A stretch of DNA of 64,000 nt from Pelomonas sp. Root1444 (GCF_001426885.1 NZ_LMFP01000003.1:186001-250000), one strand, 5' to 3'. Shown: positions 37,118-44,920, counted from the first letter of the stretch. The notes: generated by a model from the sequence alone, not told the origin. Made by a program: numbers and translations.

Positions 37118-37296
37118 GACCGGACGGTCGCCTCCTCGAAATGCACACGCTCGGCAAACTCGCCCTGCTTGCCGGTGTTGAAGGACGCGACCGGGCGGTG
37201 ATAGCCCATCACGCGGGTCCAGACCTCGCAGCGCTGGCGTTCCTCTTCGCGCAGCGTGGTGTCTTGTTGTTCTTGACGTTCGATGACAGCGTTCAT
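37114..37296 (-). CDS. Stand-alone glycyl radical domain of class III ribonucleotide reductase (60 aa)
   Basis: This 60-residue protein contains TRVMGYHRPVASFNTGKQ at about 27-44. It matches the C-terminal glycyl radical segment of NrdD (R-V-x-G-Y), with Gly31 as the predicted radical site and Cys23 just before. The large NrdD chain upstream lacks this segment. The gene has its own ATG at 37296, with AAGGAG 6 bases upstream that begins right after the nrdD stop at 37308, so it is a separate cistron. It overlaps nrdG by four bases. Together the two polypeptides should form one functional reductase, in the manner of stand-alone glycyl radical subunits such as GrcA/YfiD. Confidence 0.85.
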   Translation of the reverse strand: MNAVIERQEQQDTTLREEERQRCEVWTRVMGYHRPVASFNTGKQGEFAERVHFEEATVRS

Positions 37297-37307
37297 GTTT
37301 CTCTCCT

Positions 37308-39317
37308 TCATGCGGGTTGGATTTCGGCTTCGCGGCGCTTCACGGCCAGCCGTTCCTCGTCGCAGCGCGGGCAGAACTCGTGATGCCCGGCCAGGTAGCC
37401 GTGGGTCGGGCAGATCGAGAACGTCGGCGTCACGGTGACGTAGGGCAGCCGGTGGTGGGACAGCGCGCGCTTCACCAGCTCGCGGCAGGCGGCGGCGGAG
37501 CTGATGCGCTCGCTCATGTACAGGTGCAGCACCGTGCCACCGGTGTACTTGCGCTGCAGCTCCTCCTGGCGCTCCAGCGCCTCGAAGGGGTCGTCGGTGA
37601 AGCCGACGGGCAGCTGCGAGCTGTTGGTGTAGTACGGGTTGGCGTCGGTGCCGGCTTGCAGGATGGCGGGCCAGCGGCGCCGGTCTTCCTTCGCGAAGCG
37701 GTAGGTCGTTCCCTCGGCCGGCGTGGCCTCCAGGTTGTAGAGGTGGCCGGTCTGCTCCTGGAACGCCACCATGCGGGCGCGCACATGGTCCAGCAGCCGC
37801 ACCGCCAGCGCGTGGCCCTCCGGCGCCGTGATGTCGTGCCGGCCGCGGGTGAAGTTGCGCACCATCTCGTTGATGCCGTTCACGCCAAGCGTGGAGAAGT
37901 GGTTGCGCAGCGTGCGCAGGTAGCGCCGCGTGTAGGGAAAGAGGCCCTGGTCGATGAGGCGCTGGATGAGCTTGCGCTTGATCTCCAGGCTGTCGCGGCC
38001 GAGCTCCAGCAGTCGGTCCAGCCGCGCCAGCAGGGCCGCTTCGTCGCCGGCATGCAGGTGGCCCAGGCGCGCGCAGTTGACCGTGACGACGCCCACCGAG
38101 CCGGTCTGCTCGGCCGAACCGAACAGGCCGTTGCCGCGCTTGAGCAGCTCGCGCAGGTCCAGCTGCAGGCGGCAGCACATGGAGCGCACCATCTGCGGCT
38201 CCAGGTCCGAGTTCAGGAAGTTCTGGAAGTACGGCAGGCCGTAGCGCGCCGTCATCTCGAACAAGGCCTCGGTGTTGGGGTGCGCCCAGTCGAAGTCCTT
38301 GGTGATGTTGTAGGTCGGGATGGGGAAGGTGAAGACGCGGCCCTTGGCGTCGCCCGCCGTCATCACGTCGATGTAGGCGCGGTTGATCAGGTCCATCTCG
38401 GCCTGCAGCTCGCCGTACATGAAGGGCTGCGCCTCGCCGGCGATGACGGGCACCTGCTCGGCGAGGTCGGCCGGGCAGCTCCAGTCGAACGTCAGGTTGG
38501 TGAACGGCGTCTGCGTGCCCCAGCGCGACGGCACGTTGAGGTTGTAGATCAGCTCCTGCAGGCACTGGCGCACCTGCTCGTAGCTCAACGCGTCCTTGCG
38601 CACATACGGCGCCAGGTAGGTGTCGAAGCTGGAGAAGGCCTGCGCGCCGGCCCACTCGTTCTGCAGCGTGCCGAGGAAGTTGACGATCTGCCCGACCGCG
38701 CTGGACAAATGCTTCGGGGGCCCCGCCTCCACCTTGCCGGGCACGCCGTTCAAACCCTCATGCAGCAGCGTGCGCAAGCTCCAGCCCGCGCAGTAGCCGC
38801 TGAGCATGTCGAGATCGTGGATGTGGAGGTCCGCCTCGCGGTGGGCGCGGCCCACCTCGGGCGGGTAGACATGGTCCAGCCAGTAGTTGGCGACGACCTT
38901 GCCCGACACGTTGAGGATCAAGCCACCCAGGCTCCAGCCCTGGTTGGCATTGGCCTGGATGCGCCAGTCCCGCTGCTGCAGGTACTCGTCCATCGTGGCC
39001 TGCACGTCCACCAGCGTCTGGCGCGCATCGCGCAGGCGACGGTGCTGCTCGCGGTAGACGATGAAGGCGCGCAGCGTGCGCCGCCAGCCGGCGCCGAACA
39101 GCGTGGCCTCGACGGCGTCCTGGATCTGCTCGATGCCGGGCAGCGTGCGCGCCATCAGCTCCGGCATCACGCCGTTCTGGGTCAGCCAGCGCGCTTCGTC
39201 GTCGCCGAACTCGCCGCTGGCTCGCCCGGCGGCGGCCAGGGCCTGCGTGATCTTGCTCGCATCGAAGGCCTGCAGCCGGCCGTCGCGTTTCACCACCTGC
39301 TGGGGATAGAGGTTCAT
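37308..39317 (-). CDS. nrdD: Anaerobic ribonucleoside-triphosphate reductase, catalytic chain without radical motif
   Basis: This 669-residue class III reductase reduces NTPs to dNTPs without oxygen. An ATP-cone regulatory domain (VVKRDGRLQAFDASKITQAL near 7-26) is followed by the ten-stranded barrel with the finger-loop segment VVTVNCARLGHLH, whose Cys is the likely thiyl residue. A C-terminal metal-site-like segment CPTHGYLAGHHEFCPRC comes next. The chain then stops after about 18 more residues without an R-V-x-G-Y motif, which is supplied by the next gene. I chose the ATG at 39317 because the longer frame up to 39350 would run through the predicted NrdR boxes. Confidence 0.93.
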   Translation of the reverse strand: MNLYPQQVVKRDGRLQAFDASKITQALAAAGRASGEFGDDEARWLTQNGVMPELMARTLPGIEQIQDAVEATLFGAGWRRTLRAFIVYREQHRRLRDARQTLVDVQATMDEYLQQRDWRIQANANQGWSLGGLILNVSGKVVANYWLDHVYPPEVGRAHREADLHIHDLDMLSGYCAGWSLRTLLHEGLNGVPGKVEAGPPKHLSSAVGQIVNFLGTLQNEWAGAQAFSSFDTYLAPYVRKDALSYEQVRQCLQELIYNLNVPSRWGTQTPFTNLTFDWSCPADLAEQVPVIAGEAQPFMYGELQAEMDLINRAYIDVMTAGDAKGRVFTFPIPTYNITKDFDWAHPNTEALFEMTARYGLPYFQNFLNSDLEPQMVRSMCCRLQLDLRELLKRGNGLFGSAEQTGSVGVVTVNCARLGHLHAGDEAALLARLDRLLELGRDSLEIKRKLIQRLIDQGLFPYTRRYLRTLRNHFSTLGVNGINEMVRNFTRGRHDITAPEGHALAVRLLDHVRARMVAFQEQTGHLYNLEATPAEGTTYRFAKEDRRRWPAILQAGTDANPYYTNSSQLPVGFTDDPFEALERQEELQRKYTGGTVLHLYMSERISSAAACRELVKRALSHHRLPYVTVTPTFSICPTHGYLAGHHEFCPRCDEERLAVKRREAEIQPA

Positions 39318-39318
39318 T

Positions 39319-39366
39319 GCGCTACCTATGGTGTTCGTAGCGCCTTTCAAGCACTACATCTAGTGG
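39319..39366 (-). promoter_or_regulatory. Pair of NrdR boxes upstream of nrdD
   Basis: GCGCTACCTATGGTGT (39319-39334) and GCACTACATCTAGTGG (39351-39366) resemble the NrdR consensus ACAC-TATAT-A-GTGT, as I remember it, at 11 and 12 of 16 positions. Their centres are exactly 32 bases apart, the three-helical-turn spacing typical of NrdR pairs. The proximal box directly adjoins the nrdD start codon. The nrdR gene is not in the window. Confidence 0.6.
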
Positions 39367-39400
39367 GAGCGCAGTGTGGCCAGCCCTCAGTGAGGCGTCC

Positions 39401-39414
39401 TTGAAGCAGATCAA
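39401..39414 (-). promoter_or_regulatory. FNR/Dnr-type box upstream of nrdD
   Basis: TTGAAGCAGATCAA matches TTGAT-N4-ATCAA at nine of ten defined positions. The centre is about 90 bases before the nrdD ATG and 35 bases beyond the distal NrdR box, a spacing consistent with activation from upstream of the promoter. Confidence 0.75.
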
Positions 39415-39529
39415 ACTGGGCAGCGAAACGCTGGGGCGTCGCCACGCGCCGTGGCTCGGACGGGTCAGACCAGCGCAGCGTGGTTCAGTGCGGCCTTCTG
39501 CGCGGCGGCGAGCAGCAGTCGCCGTTGCA

Positions 39530-39955
39530 TCACGGACGGCCCGTGGCGACGTTCCACAGCGGTCCGATCGCGTCCAGCGTGTTCTTCAGGATGAGGCCGT
39601 ACTCGGTGTCGCCCTCCATGACGAGGGCGCCGTCGAAGAACAGCCGGTCGGCGTCGTCCTGCCCACGCAGCAGCCGCCACAGCGCGTCGGCCCGTGCGCG
39701 CAGGCGCAGGTGGGGCACGCCGCCCTCGCCTGCGGCGCGGAAGCCGCGCTCGCCAAGGCGCAGGCGCACCCGGGCACCGAGTTCCTGCAGCTCGATCTCC
39801 ACCGTCTGGCCTTGCAGGGACTGGCGCTGGCTTGCGTCCAGGCGCGGCAGCAGCAGGCGGTCCAGCGCCAGTGCCAGCACCGTGGACGGCGGCCGGCTGG
39901 GCAGGCGGGCCACGCGTTGACGCCAATGCGTTGGCAGGCTGGGCAGCATGCTCAT
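39530..39955 (-). CDS. ubiT: Anaerobic ubiquinone synthesis accessory factor UbiT (SCP2 domain)
   Basis: This is a 141-residue SCP2-type lipid-binding protein needed for oxygen-independent ubiquinone synthesis, where it probably presents polyprenyl-phenol intermediates to the hydroxylases. The core includes GTEYGLILKN-like EGDTEYGLILKNTLDAIGP near the end, typical of UbiT, and VLALALDRLLLPRL near 25-38. The ATG at 39955 overlaps the ubiV stop (ATGA). An ATG at 39949 is an alternative start. Confidence 0.88.
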   Translation of the reverse strand: MSMLPSLPTHWRQRVARLPSRPPSTVLALALDRLLLPRLDASQRQSLQGQTVEIELQELGARVRLRLGERGFRAAGEGGVPHLRLRARADALWRLLRGQDDADRLFFDGALVMEGDTEYGLILKNTLDAIGPLWNVATGRP

Positions 39956-40857
39956 GCGGCCTCCGCGAGGCCGGGCTGGCGGCGCGCGAAGCCGTCCACC
40001 AAGCGGCCCGGCAACGGCAGCGCCCGCAGCTCGGCCAGCGCGTCCTGCGCACAGCCGCCCTGCGCAAATACCGCGTCGAACAGCTCGACGACCCGCAGGA
40101 AATGCCCGCCGCACGGCGACAACCGCAGCAGGCTCACGCCGGCCTCCTGCAGCGCGGCGCCATGGCCGATCAGGCATTGCAGCGCGGCGCTCTGCGTCTG
40201 GATGCCATTGAGCGCGAGGAAGTCCTCCCCCTCCCCCGTCTTCAACAGCAGGCCATCGGCATCGTCGCGGCAACGGAACTGGCAGTCGTCCTTCTGCAGC
40301 CGGTGGTGGCGGGCGGTGAAGCAGCGCGCCGAGAAGGCCAGCGGCAGGCGGCCGAAACCCCAGACCTCGGTCGCTATCGACGACGGCTGCGGGTTGATGC
40401 GGCCCACCGCATCCAGCGACAGTTCCACCGGCGCCACCCAGCGGTCGGCACCGAGCGCGGCGTGCTCGCCCAGGGCGGCGAAGTTGTAGATGTTGAGGTG
40501 CGGCCCCAGCGTCAGCGGCCGGCGGCGCGCGCGGGACAAGACCTGCAGCGCCGCGGCGTCACCGGCCTCGACGGGGAACTCGTCCTGTTCGCACACGCGG
40601 CGCAGCGTGCGCAGCTCGGCCTCGCTCATGACCAGCGCCATGGTCGCCAGGCGCACTTCCTTGCCGGCGGCGCGCAGCTCGCGCGCGATGGCCAGCCAGT
40701 CGTCGAACTTGATCTCGTTGCGGCGTGAGCACACCAGCTCGCCCAGCACGATGCTGCGCACCGGCGCATCGGCCAGGTCGGCATAGAAGTTCAGCAGCGC
40801 CTCGCGCGGCCACCAGTACAGCAGCGGGCCAATGGAAAGCTCCACCATCGCGTTCAT
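39952..40857 (-). CDS. ubiV: Anaerobic ubiquinone hydroxylase subunit UbiV (U32 family)
   Basis: This 301-residue U32-family protein forms a [4Fe-4S] heterodimer with UbiU that hydroxylates ubiquinone precursors without O2. The cluster cysteines expected for UbiV are present: one in GELVCSRRN near 41, one in FSARCFTAR near 177, and the C-x3-C pair in DDCQFRCRDD near 190-194. The ATG at 40857 overlaps the ubiU stop by four bases, and the stop overlaps ubiT by four bases, so the three are translationally coupled. Confidence 0.93.
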   Translation of the reverse strand: MNAMVELSIGPLLYWWPREALLNFYADLADAPVRSIVLGELVCSRRNEIKFDDWLAIARELRAAGKEVRLATMALVMSEAELRTLRRVCEQDEFPVEAGDAAALQVLSRARRRPLTLGPHLNIYNFAALGEHAALGADRWVAPVELSLDAVGRINPQPSSIATEVWGFGRLPLAFSARCFTARHHRLQKDDCQFRCRDDADGLLLKTGEGEDFLALNGIQTQSAALQCLIGHGAALQEAGVSLLRLSPCGGHFLRVVELFDAVFAQGGCAQDALAELRALPLPGRLVDGFARRQPGLAEAA

Positions 40858-41894
40858 CTCCAGGGTCGGTCGTAGGCGCCGAGCGTGTGTTGCTGGCCCT
40901 CGGCCCAGCGGGCGAGCTGGCCGTCCCATGCAGGCTGCACGCTGTAGCGGCCGCGGCCCTCGTGAGCGGCCCAGGCCGTGTCGATGGCGGCGCGCCAGAC
41001 CTTGGTGACCTCGGCCACGTAGGCGGGGCTGCGCTGCCGGCCTTCGATTTTGATGGCGGCCACGCCGGAAGCGATCAGCTGCGGCAGCAGGGCGAGCGTG
41101 TTGAGGCTGGTGGGCTCCTCCAGCGCATAGTCGTGCGCTGAACCGCCCACCTCGAAGCGGCCCTTGCACAGCGTCGGGTAGCCACGCGGCTCGCCGGGGC
41201 GGTAGTGGTCGATCAGCACACCACCCAGGCGCGCGCGCACGCCGTCCGCGGCCTCGTCCCACCGCACGGCCGACGGCGGCGAGCACACGCCGGCCGTGTT
41301 GGGCGACTGGCCGGTCGCATAGCTGGACAGCGCGCAGCGGCCCTCCACCATCACGCACAGGCTGCCAAAGCCAAAGACCTCGACAGGCACGCTGCAATGC
41401 TTCAGCAACTGCTGCACCTGCTGCAGCGTCAGCACGCGGGGCAGCACGGCACGCTCGATGCCATAGCGCTGGCGGTAGAACTCGATAGCCTCCCAGTTCG
41501 TCGCCGAAGCCTGCACCGACAGATGCAGGCGCAGCTGCGGATGACGGCGCCGCGCATCGGCGAGCACGGCGCTGTCGGCCACGATGAGGGCGTCGGCCCC
41601 CAGCTCGGCGGCGTGGTCGACGGCGTGCTGCCATGGACCGGTGTCGCGCGCGTCGGCAAAGGTGTTCAGTGCCATCAACACCTGGCGGCCCAAACGGTGC
41701 GCCAGCGCGACGCCCTCGCGCACCTGCGCGGCGTCGAAATTCAGCCCGGCGAAGTTGCGCGCGTTGGTCGCGTCCTTCAGGCCCAGGTAGACCGCGTCGG
41801 CACCGGCTTCAAAGGCCAGCTGCAGGGCCCGCAGGGAACCGGCGGGGCAGACGAGCTGGGGCTTGCGAGGTTGCGGGGAGAGTGCGACGGACAT
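40854..41894 (-). CDS. ubiU: Anaerobic ubiquinone hydroxylase subunit UbiU (U32 family)
   Basis: This 346-residue U32-family protein is the partner of UbiV. Its four cluster cysteines appear as expected: GSLCVMVEGRC supplies two, NTAGVCSPPS the third and YPTLCKGRF the fourth. The N-terminus KPQLVCPAGSLRALQLAFEA is characteristic. I chose the ATG at 41894, 10 bases after the DUF2249 stop. The upstream in-frame extension is Ala-rich and overlaps that gene. This operon implies the cell keeps ubiquinone supplied during anaerobic growth, in keeping with the nos genes nearby. Confidence 0.94.
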   Translation of the reverse strand: MSVALSPQPRKPQLVCPAGSLRALQLAFEAGADAVYLGLKDATNARNFAGLNFDAAQVREGVALAHRLGRQVLMALNTFADARDTGPWQHAVDHAAELGADALIVADSAVLADARRRHPQLRLHLSVQASATNWEAIEFYRQRYGIERAVLPRVLTLQQVQQLLKHCSVPVEVFGFGSLCVMVEGRCALSSYATGQSPNTAGVCSPPSAVRWDEAADGVRARLGGVLIDHYRPGEPRGYPTLCKGRFEVGGSAHDYALEEPTSLNTLALLPQLIASGVAAIKIEGRQRSPAYVAEVTKVWRAAIDTAWAAHEGRGRYSVQPAWDGQLARWAEGQQHTLGAYDRPWR

Positions 41895-41904
41895 CGCCCG
41901 GCAC

Positions 41905-42210
41905 TCAGCGCCGGCCACTGCAGCTGCAACTGCACGAACAGTCACCGGCATCGGCTGCGGCCACGGCAGCGCTGCTGACGAGGCGCCCGATGCGGATGCG
42001 CCAGAGGCCCGGTTCCGCCTGCACCACCTGCCAGCTGAAGGCCTGCGGATGATGGGCGCCGAACTGCATCAGCAGGCCGCGCGGCTCGTGGTCGTTGATC
42101 AGCTCGAAGGCTTCGCCCGGCGCCAGCGCGTCGAAGCATTGGAAGGCCAGCCCGTGGCGCTGCGCCGGAGCGAGTGGGCGAAGGTCATGAAGTGCGGTGG
42201 ATGTCGCCAT
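41905..42210 (-). CDS. DUF2249 protein with a Cys-Ser repeat tail
   Basis: This is a 101-residue protein with one DUF2249 domain (LDLRPLxPxxR-type opening ALHDLRPLAPAQRHGLAFQ, then LAPGEAFELINDHEPRGLL). DUF2249 proteins often occur beside nitrogen-oxide and anaerobic genes but their function is not settled. The C-terminus is GDCSCSCSCSGRR, four cysteines alternating with serine, which could bind a metal or cluster. It is the first gene of a run with ubiU-ubiV-ubiT (10 bases to ubiU), and a TTGA-N6-TCAA box lies just upstream. Confidence 0.85.
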   Translation of the reverse strand: MATSTALHDLRPLAPAQRHGLAFQCFDALAPGEAFELINDHEPRGLLMQFGAHHPQAFSWQVVQAEPGLWRIRIGRLVSSAAVAAADAGDCSCSCSCSGRR

Positions 42211-42245
42211 GGCTCGCAGACTACGGGCCCGCGCGGCGCGGCGCC

Positions 42246-42259
42246 TTGAACTGGGTCAA
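42246..42259 (-). promoter_or_regulatory. FNR/Dnr-type box upstream of the DUF2249-ubiUVT operon
   Basis: TTGAACTGGGTCAA has both perfect TTGA and TCAA half-sites. Its centre is only about 42 bases from the DUF2249 ATG. Either the transcript is nearly leaderless or the site represses; activation from the usual -41.5 position would place the transcription start at the ATG itself. Confidence 0.65.
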
Positions 42260-42290
42260 GCTGGCCCGGGTACCGAACAGGTCACCCACA

Positions 42291-42327
42291 AAGGAAAACG
42301 GGCCAGACGCTTGCGCATCTGGCCCGT
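42291..42327 (-). terminator. Rho-independent terminator after tRNA-Arg
   Basis: A 10 bp stem (42318-42327 with 42298-42307, plus partial extension into the loop) is followed on the minus strand by TTTTCCTTTG. It lies 18 bases past the tRNA CCA end and isolates the tRNA from the DUF2249 operon promoter. Confidence 0.8.
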
Positions 42328-42345
42328 GGTTTCTCTTCTTATTTT

Positions 42346-42422
42346 TGGTGCGGCTGGCAGGATTCGAACCCACGACCCCTTGGTTCGTAGCCAAGTACTC
42401 TATCCAACTGAGCTACAGCCGC
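42346..42422 (-). tRNA. tRNA-Arg (anticodon ACG)
   Basis: A full cloverleaf reads on the minus strand. The acceptor stem is GCGGCTG with CAGCCGC, the D-stem is GCTC/GAGT, and the anticodon stem-loop is CTTGG-CTACGAA-CCAAG with anticodon ACG. A T-loop TTCGAAT follows, and the CCA is encoded (42346-42348). The A34 is expected to be converted to inosine, so it reads CGU, CGC and CGA. It marks the edge between the anaerobic block and the haem genes. Confidence 0.97.
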
Positions 42423-42511
42423 TGAAGCCTCACAGTATAGCCAGTTTTTTTGGCCCTCGGCAAGACTCGCCCAACTTTTTGAAGAAATCTTCGCGAGCGG
42501 CTCCTTGGCGC

Positions 42512-43759
42512 TCACGGCAGCCGGGCCGCAGCCTCGAAGCAACGGCCGCGGCGGGCTTCATCACCCTCCTGCTCGGCCAGCGCTGCCAAGGCCAGCCAGC
42601 TGCGGCGCCGTGCCGGGGCAGGCATGCCGGCGTCCTCGGCCACGGCTTCGAGCATCAGCCGCGCCTTGCCCCAGAGCTTGCGTTCGGCCAAGGCATGGCC
42701 CAGCGCATAGGCCAGTGCGCGCTCGCGAGGGAAGCGCGCTTGTGCCGATTCGAGGCGCTGCAGCCAGTCATGCCCGCAACCTGCGAGCACCGGCACGAGG
42801 GCATGAGCCAACGCGGCGCGGTCGTCGGGCTGCAGGTCGCCCAGGTCGTCGAAGAAAGGTCGCAGCCAGCCGCGGCCATCATCCGGCGCGCCGAGTTGGC
42901 CGGCGCAATGCGCGGCGCGGGACGCGACAAGGGGATCTCGGCGGTCGGCGGGGTCCAGTTGCTGCCAGACGGTGCGCAGCTGGTCGACGTCGCGCGCGCC
43001 GTCCAGCGCCTCGAAGGCCAGCGAGCGCAGCAGGCTCTGCGCCGCGACCTTGGAGAAGGCCTGGTGCTTGGCGAGCAGGCGCGCGGTGCGCAGCGCGTCC
43101 AGTGGCTGCCGCGCAAGCCGCGAGGCCTGCAGGCGCAGGCGCAAGGCCTGGGTGCGGCGGGCGACACCGGGGGCGAGTTCGCCCAGTTGGCTCAGCGCAC
43201 GCGCGGCATCGCGGTCGTCCAGCGCCCATTCGGCGGCCAGCAGGCGCGCACCGTCCTCCTGCGCGCGCGCGCCGCCGGCACGGTGCGCCAGTTCCAGCGC
43301 GCGGTTCAACTGCTCGTCGCGATGGCGGCGGTCCTGCAGGCGGTGTGCGCTGGCGGCAGCCAGCAGGTGGGCCAGCGCCATGAAGGACTGGTCGGCCGCC
43401 AGCTCCGGCGTGGCGGACTGAATGTTGAGCGCCTTCTGCGCCGCCTTCTGCGCGCGGCTGAAGCGGGCGCCGAAGAGTTCCACGAGGGCTTCGCGCAAGG
43501 CCAGCTGGGCGCTGCGTTCGCGCTGCGCCAGCCGCCACTCGCGGGCGCGCTTGGGCAGCGTCGTCAGCGCCTCGATGGCCTGGATAGCCGTGACGAGCGC
43601 GAAGCAGCTCGCGACCAGCAGCAGCAGGAAGAGGTTGAGCGAGATGTCGAGGCGCCAGCCGCGCCAGTAAAAGCTGGCGAGGCCGTCGTTGGAGCCGAGG
43701 GTCAGCGCCGCGACGACCGCGACGGCGAACAGCAGGACGAGCCAGATCACCAGCCGCAT
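42512..43759 (-). CDS. hemY: HemY-type TPR membrane protein of the haem gene cluster
   Basis: This 415-residue protein has two N-terminal membrane segments (about 1-20 and 39-62) and a HemY_N domain with FYWRGWRLDISLNLFLLLLV. A tetratricopeptide-type helical region follows. This proteobacterial HemY is not the protoporphyrinogen oxidase of Bacillus; its exact role is uncertain. It closes the hemC-hemD-hemX-hemY run, 2 bases after hemX. Confidence 0.9.
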   Translation of the reverse strand: MRLVIWLVLLFAVAVVAALTLGSNDGLASFYWRGWRLDISLNLFLLLLVASCFALVTAIQAIEALTTLPKRAREWRLAQRERSAQLALREALVELFGARFSRAQKAAQKALNIQSATPELAADQSFMALAHLLAAASAHRLQDRRHRDEQLNRALELAHRAGGARAQEDGARLLAAEWALDDRDAARALSQLGELAPGVARRTQALRLRLQASRLARQPLDALRTARLLAKHQAFSKVAAQSLLRSLAFEALDGARDVDQLRTVWQQLDPADRRDPLVASRAAHCAGQLGAPDDGRGWLRPFFDDLGDLQPDDRAALAHALVPVLAGCGHDWLQRLESAQARFPRERALAYALGHALAERKLWGKARLMLEAVAEDAGMPAPARRRSWLALAALAEQEGDEARRGRCFEAAARLP

Positions 43760-43761
43760 GG

Positions 43762-44904
43762 TCAGCGCCCCGCTGCGGCAGCGGTCAGCGCGGCCAGCGT
43801 GTCGTCCGGCCGCGGCACGCTGACCTGGCGGGCCTGGCCGGCCACCTGGCGCAGCAGCTCCGACACGCCCGCGACCTTGCGCGAGCGCATGTCGAAGTAG
43901 CGGGCCAGCATCTCCTGGCAGTCGCGCAGGTCGGATTGCGCCGTGTCGAACTGGCGGCTCAACAGCGCCAGGCGCGCGTTGAGCAGGCGCAGCTTGAGGT
44001 TCTCACGCAGGAAGAAGCTCTGGTCCGGCGAGACCAGCGCCGCCTCGGGATGATCGATCCGCGTCACGCGCAGCAGCGTGCGCGCCTCGCCCCAGACGAT
44101 CCCGGTCCAGCTCGACAACTGTTCGCGCGCCTGCCACCACCACAGCGACAGCTTGCCGTCCGCGGCAGCCGCGGCTTGTTCGCGCTGCAGCTTGAGCGCG
44201 CGCTCACGGTCCCGGGCGGCATCGCCGCCGCGATCGTCACGCGGGCGCACCGCCGCCTCGCCGCCGGACATCAGCGGCAGTTCGTCGGCCATGCGCACGA
44301 CCTCGTCGAGCTTGATGGTCAAGGTGGAGACGTCGACCACCGAGACGGCCTTGACGCGGTCCAGGTCGCGGGCGACGGCACGGCGAACGCCTTCCATGCG
44401 CGGCTGCTTGTAGCGCAGCAGGCGCTCGTCGGCCTGCTTGAGCGTCGCCACGAGGGGTTCGGCACTGCCGGTGATCTGGGTCTGCTGCAAGGCCACCCGG
44501 ATGGCGGCCTCGATGTCGCCGACGACGTTCTCGTCGCGCGAGCGGGACATGGACTGGATCAGCTCCTCCAGCTGGCCGCGCTGCAGCGCGACCTCGGCCA
44601 GGCGGGCTTCCAGCAGCGAGACCTTGGCGGCGGTGTCGCGCACCAGCTCGCCGGACTGCTTGGCCGCCAACCGCGCCTCGGTGGCCTGCGCCTGGCTGGC
44701 TTCCTGCCGGCGCACCAGCTCCTGCTCCAGCGACTGCTGGCGCGACAGGCTCTGCCAGGCCAGCGCCACGCACAGCAGCACGGCGGCGCCCAGCACGGCC
44801 AGCAGCCACGGCAACCAGGCCGGCAAGGCGGCGCTGGATGGGGGTGGCACCACCGCAGGGGACGGCGCCGGCAGCATTTCGACAGGGGAAATCGGCTCAC
44901 TCAC
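43762..44904 (-). CDS. hemX: HemX-type membrane protein (annotated uroporphyrinogen-III C-methyltransferase)
   Basis: This 380-residue protein has a short Pro/Ala-rich cytoplasmic start and one membrane segment (LPWLLAVLGAAVLLCVALAW, about 31-50). A long helical and coiled-coil periplasmic domain with many Gln, Arg and Leu follows. It lacks the SAM-dependent methyltransferase fold, so the usual product name is doubtful; a structural or assembly role in haem synthesis is more likely. It starts 16 bases after hemD and leads directly into hemY. Confidence 0.9.
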   Translation of the reverse strand: MSEPISPVEMLPAPSPAVVPPPSSAALPAWLPWLLAVLGAAVLLCVALAWQSLSRQQSLEQELVRRQEASQAQATEARLAAKQSGELVRDTAAKVSLLEARLAEVALQRGQLEELIQSMSRSRDENVVGDIEAAIRVALQQTQITGSAEPLVATLKQADERLLRYKQPRMEGVRRAVARDLDRVKAVSVVDVSTLTIKLDEVVRMADELPLMSGGEAAVRPRDDRGGDAARDRERALKLQREQAAAAADGKLSLWWWQAREQLSSWTGIVWGEARTLLRVTRIDHPEAALVSPDQSFFLRENLKLRLLNARLALLSRQFDTAQSDLRDCQEMLARYFDMRSRKVAGVSELLRQVAGQARQVSVPRPDDTLAALTAAAAGR

Positions 44905-44920
44905 GGTACGGGAGATTCTG

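Noticed and set aside
37297-37307. A frameshift joining nrdD and the 60-residue radical ORF
   Set aside because: The nrdD stop is followed at once by AAGGAG and an ATG at proper spacing, and the small protein has a normal N-terminal lead before the radical motif. This indicates two cistrons rather than a broken gene.
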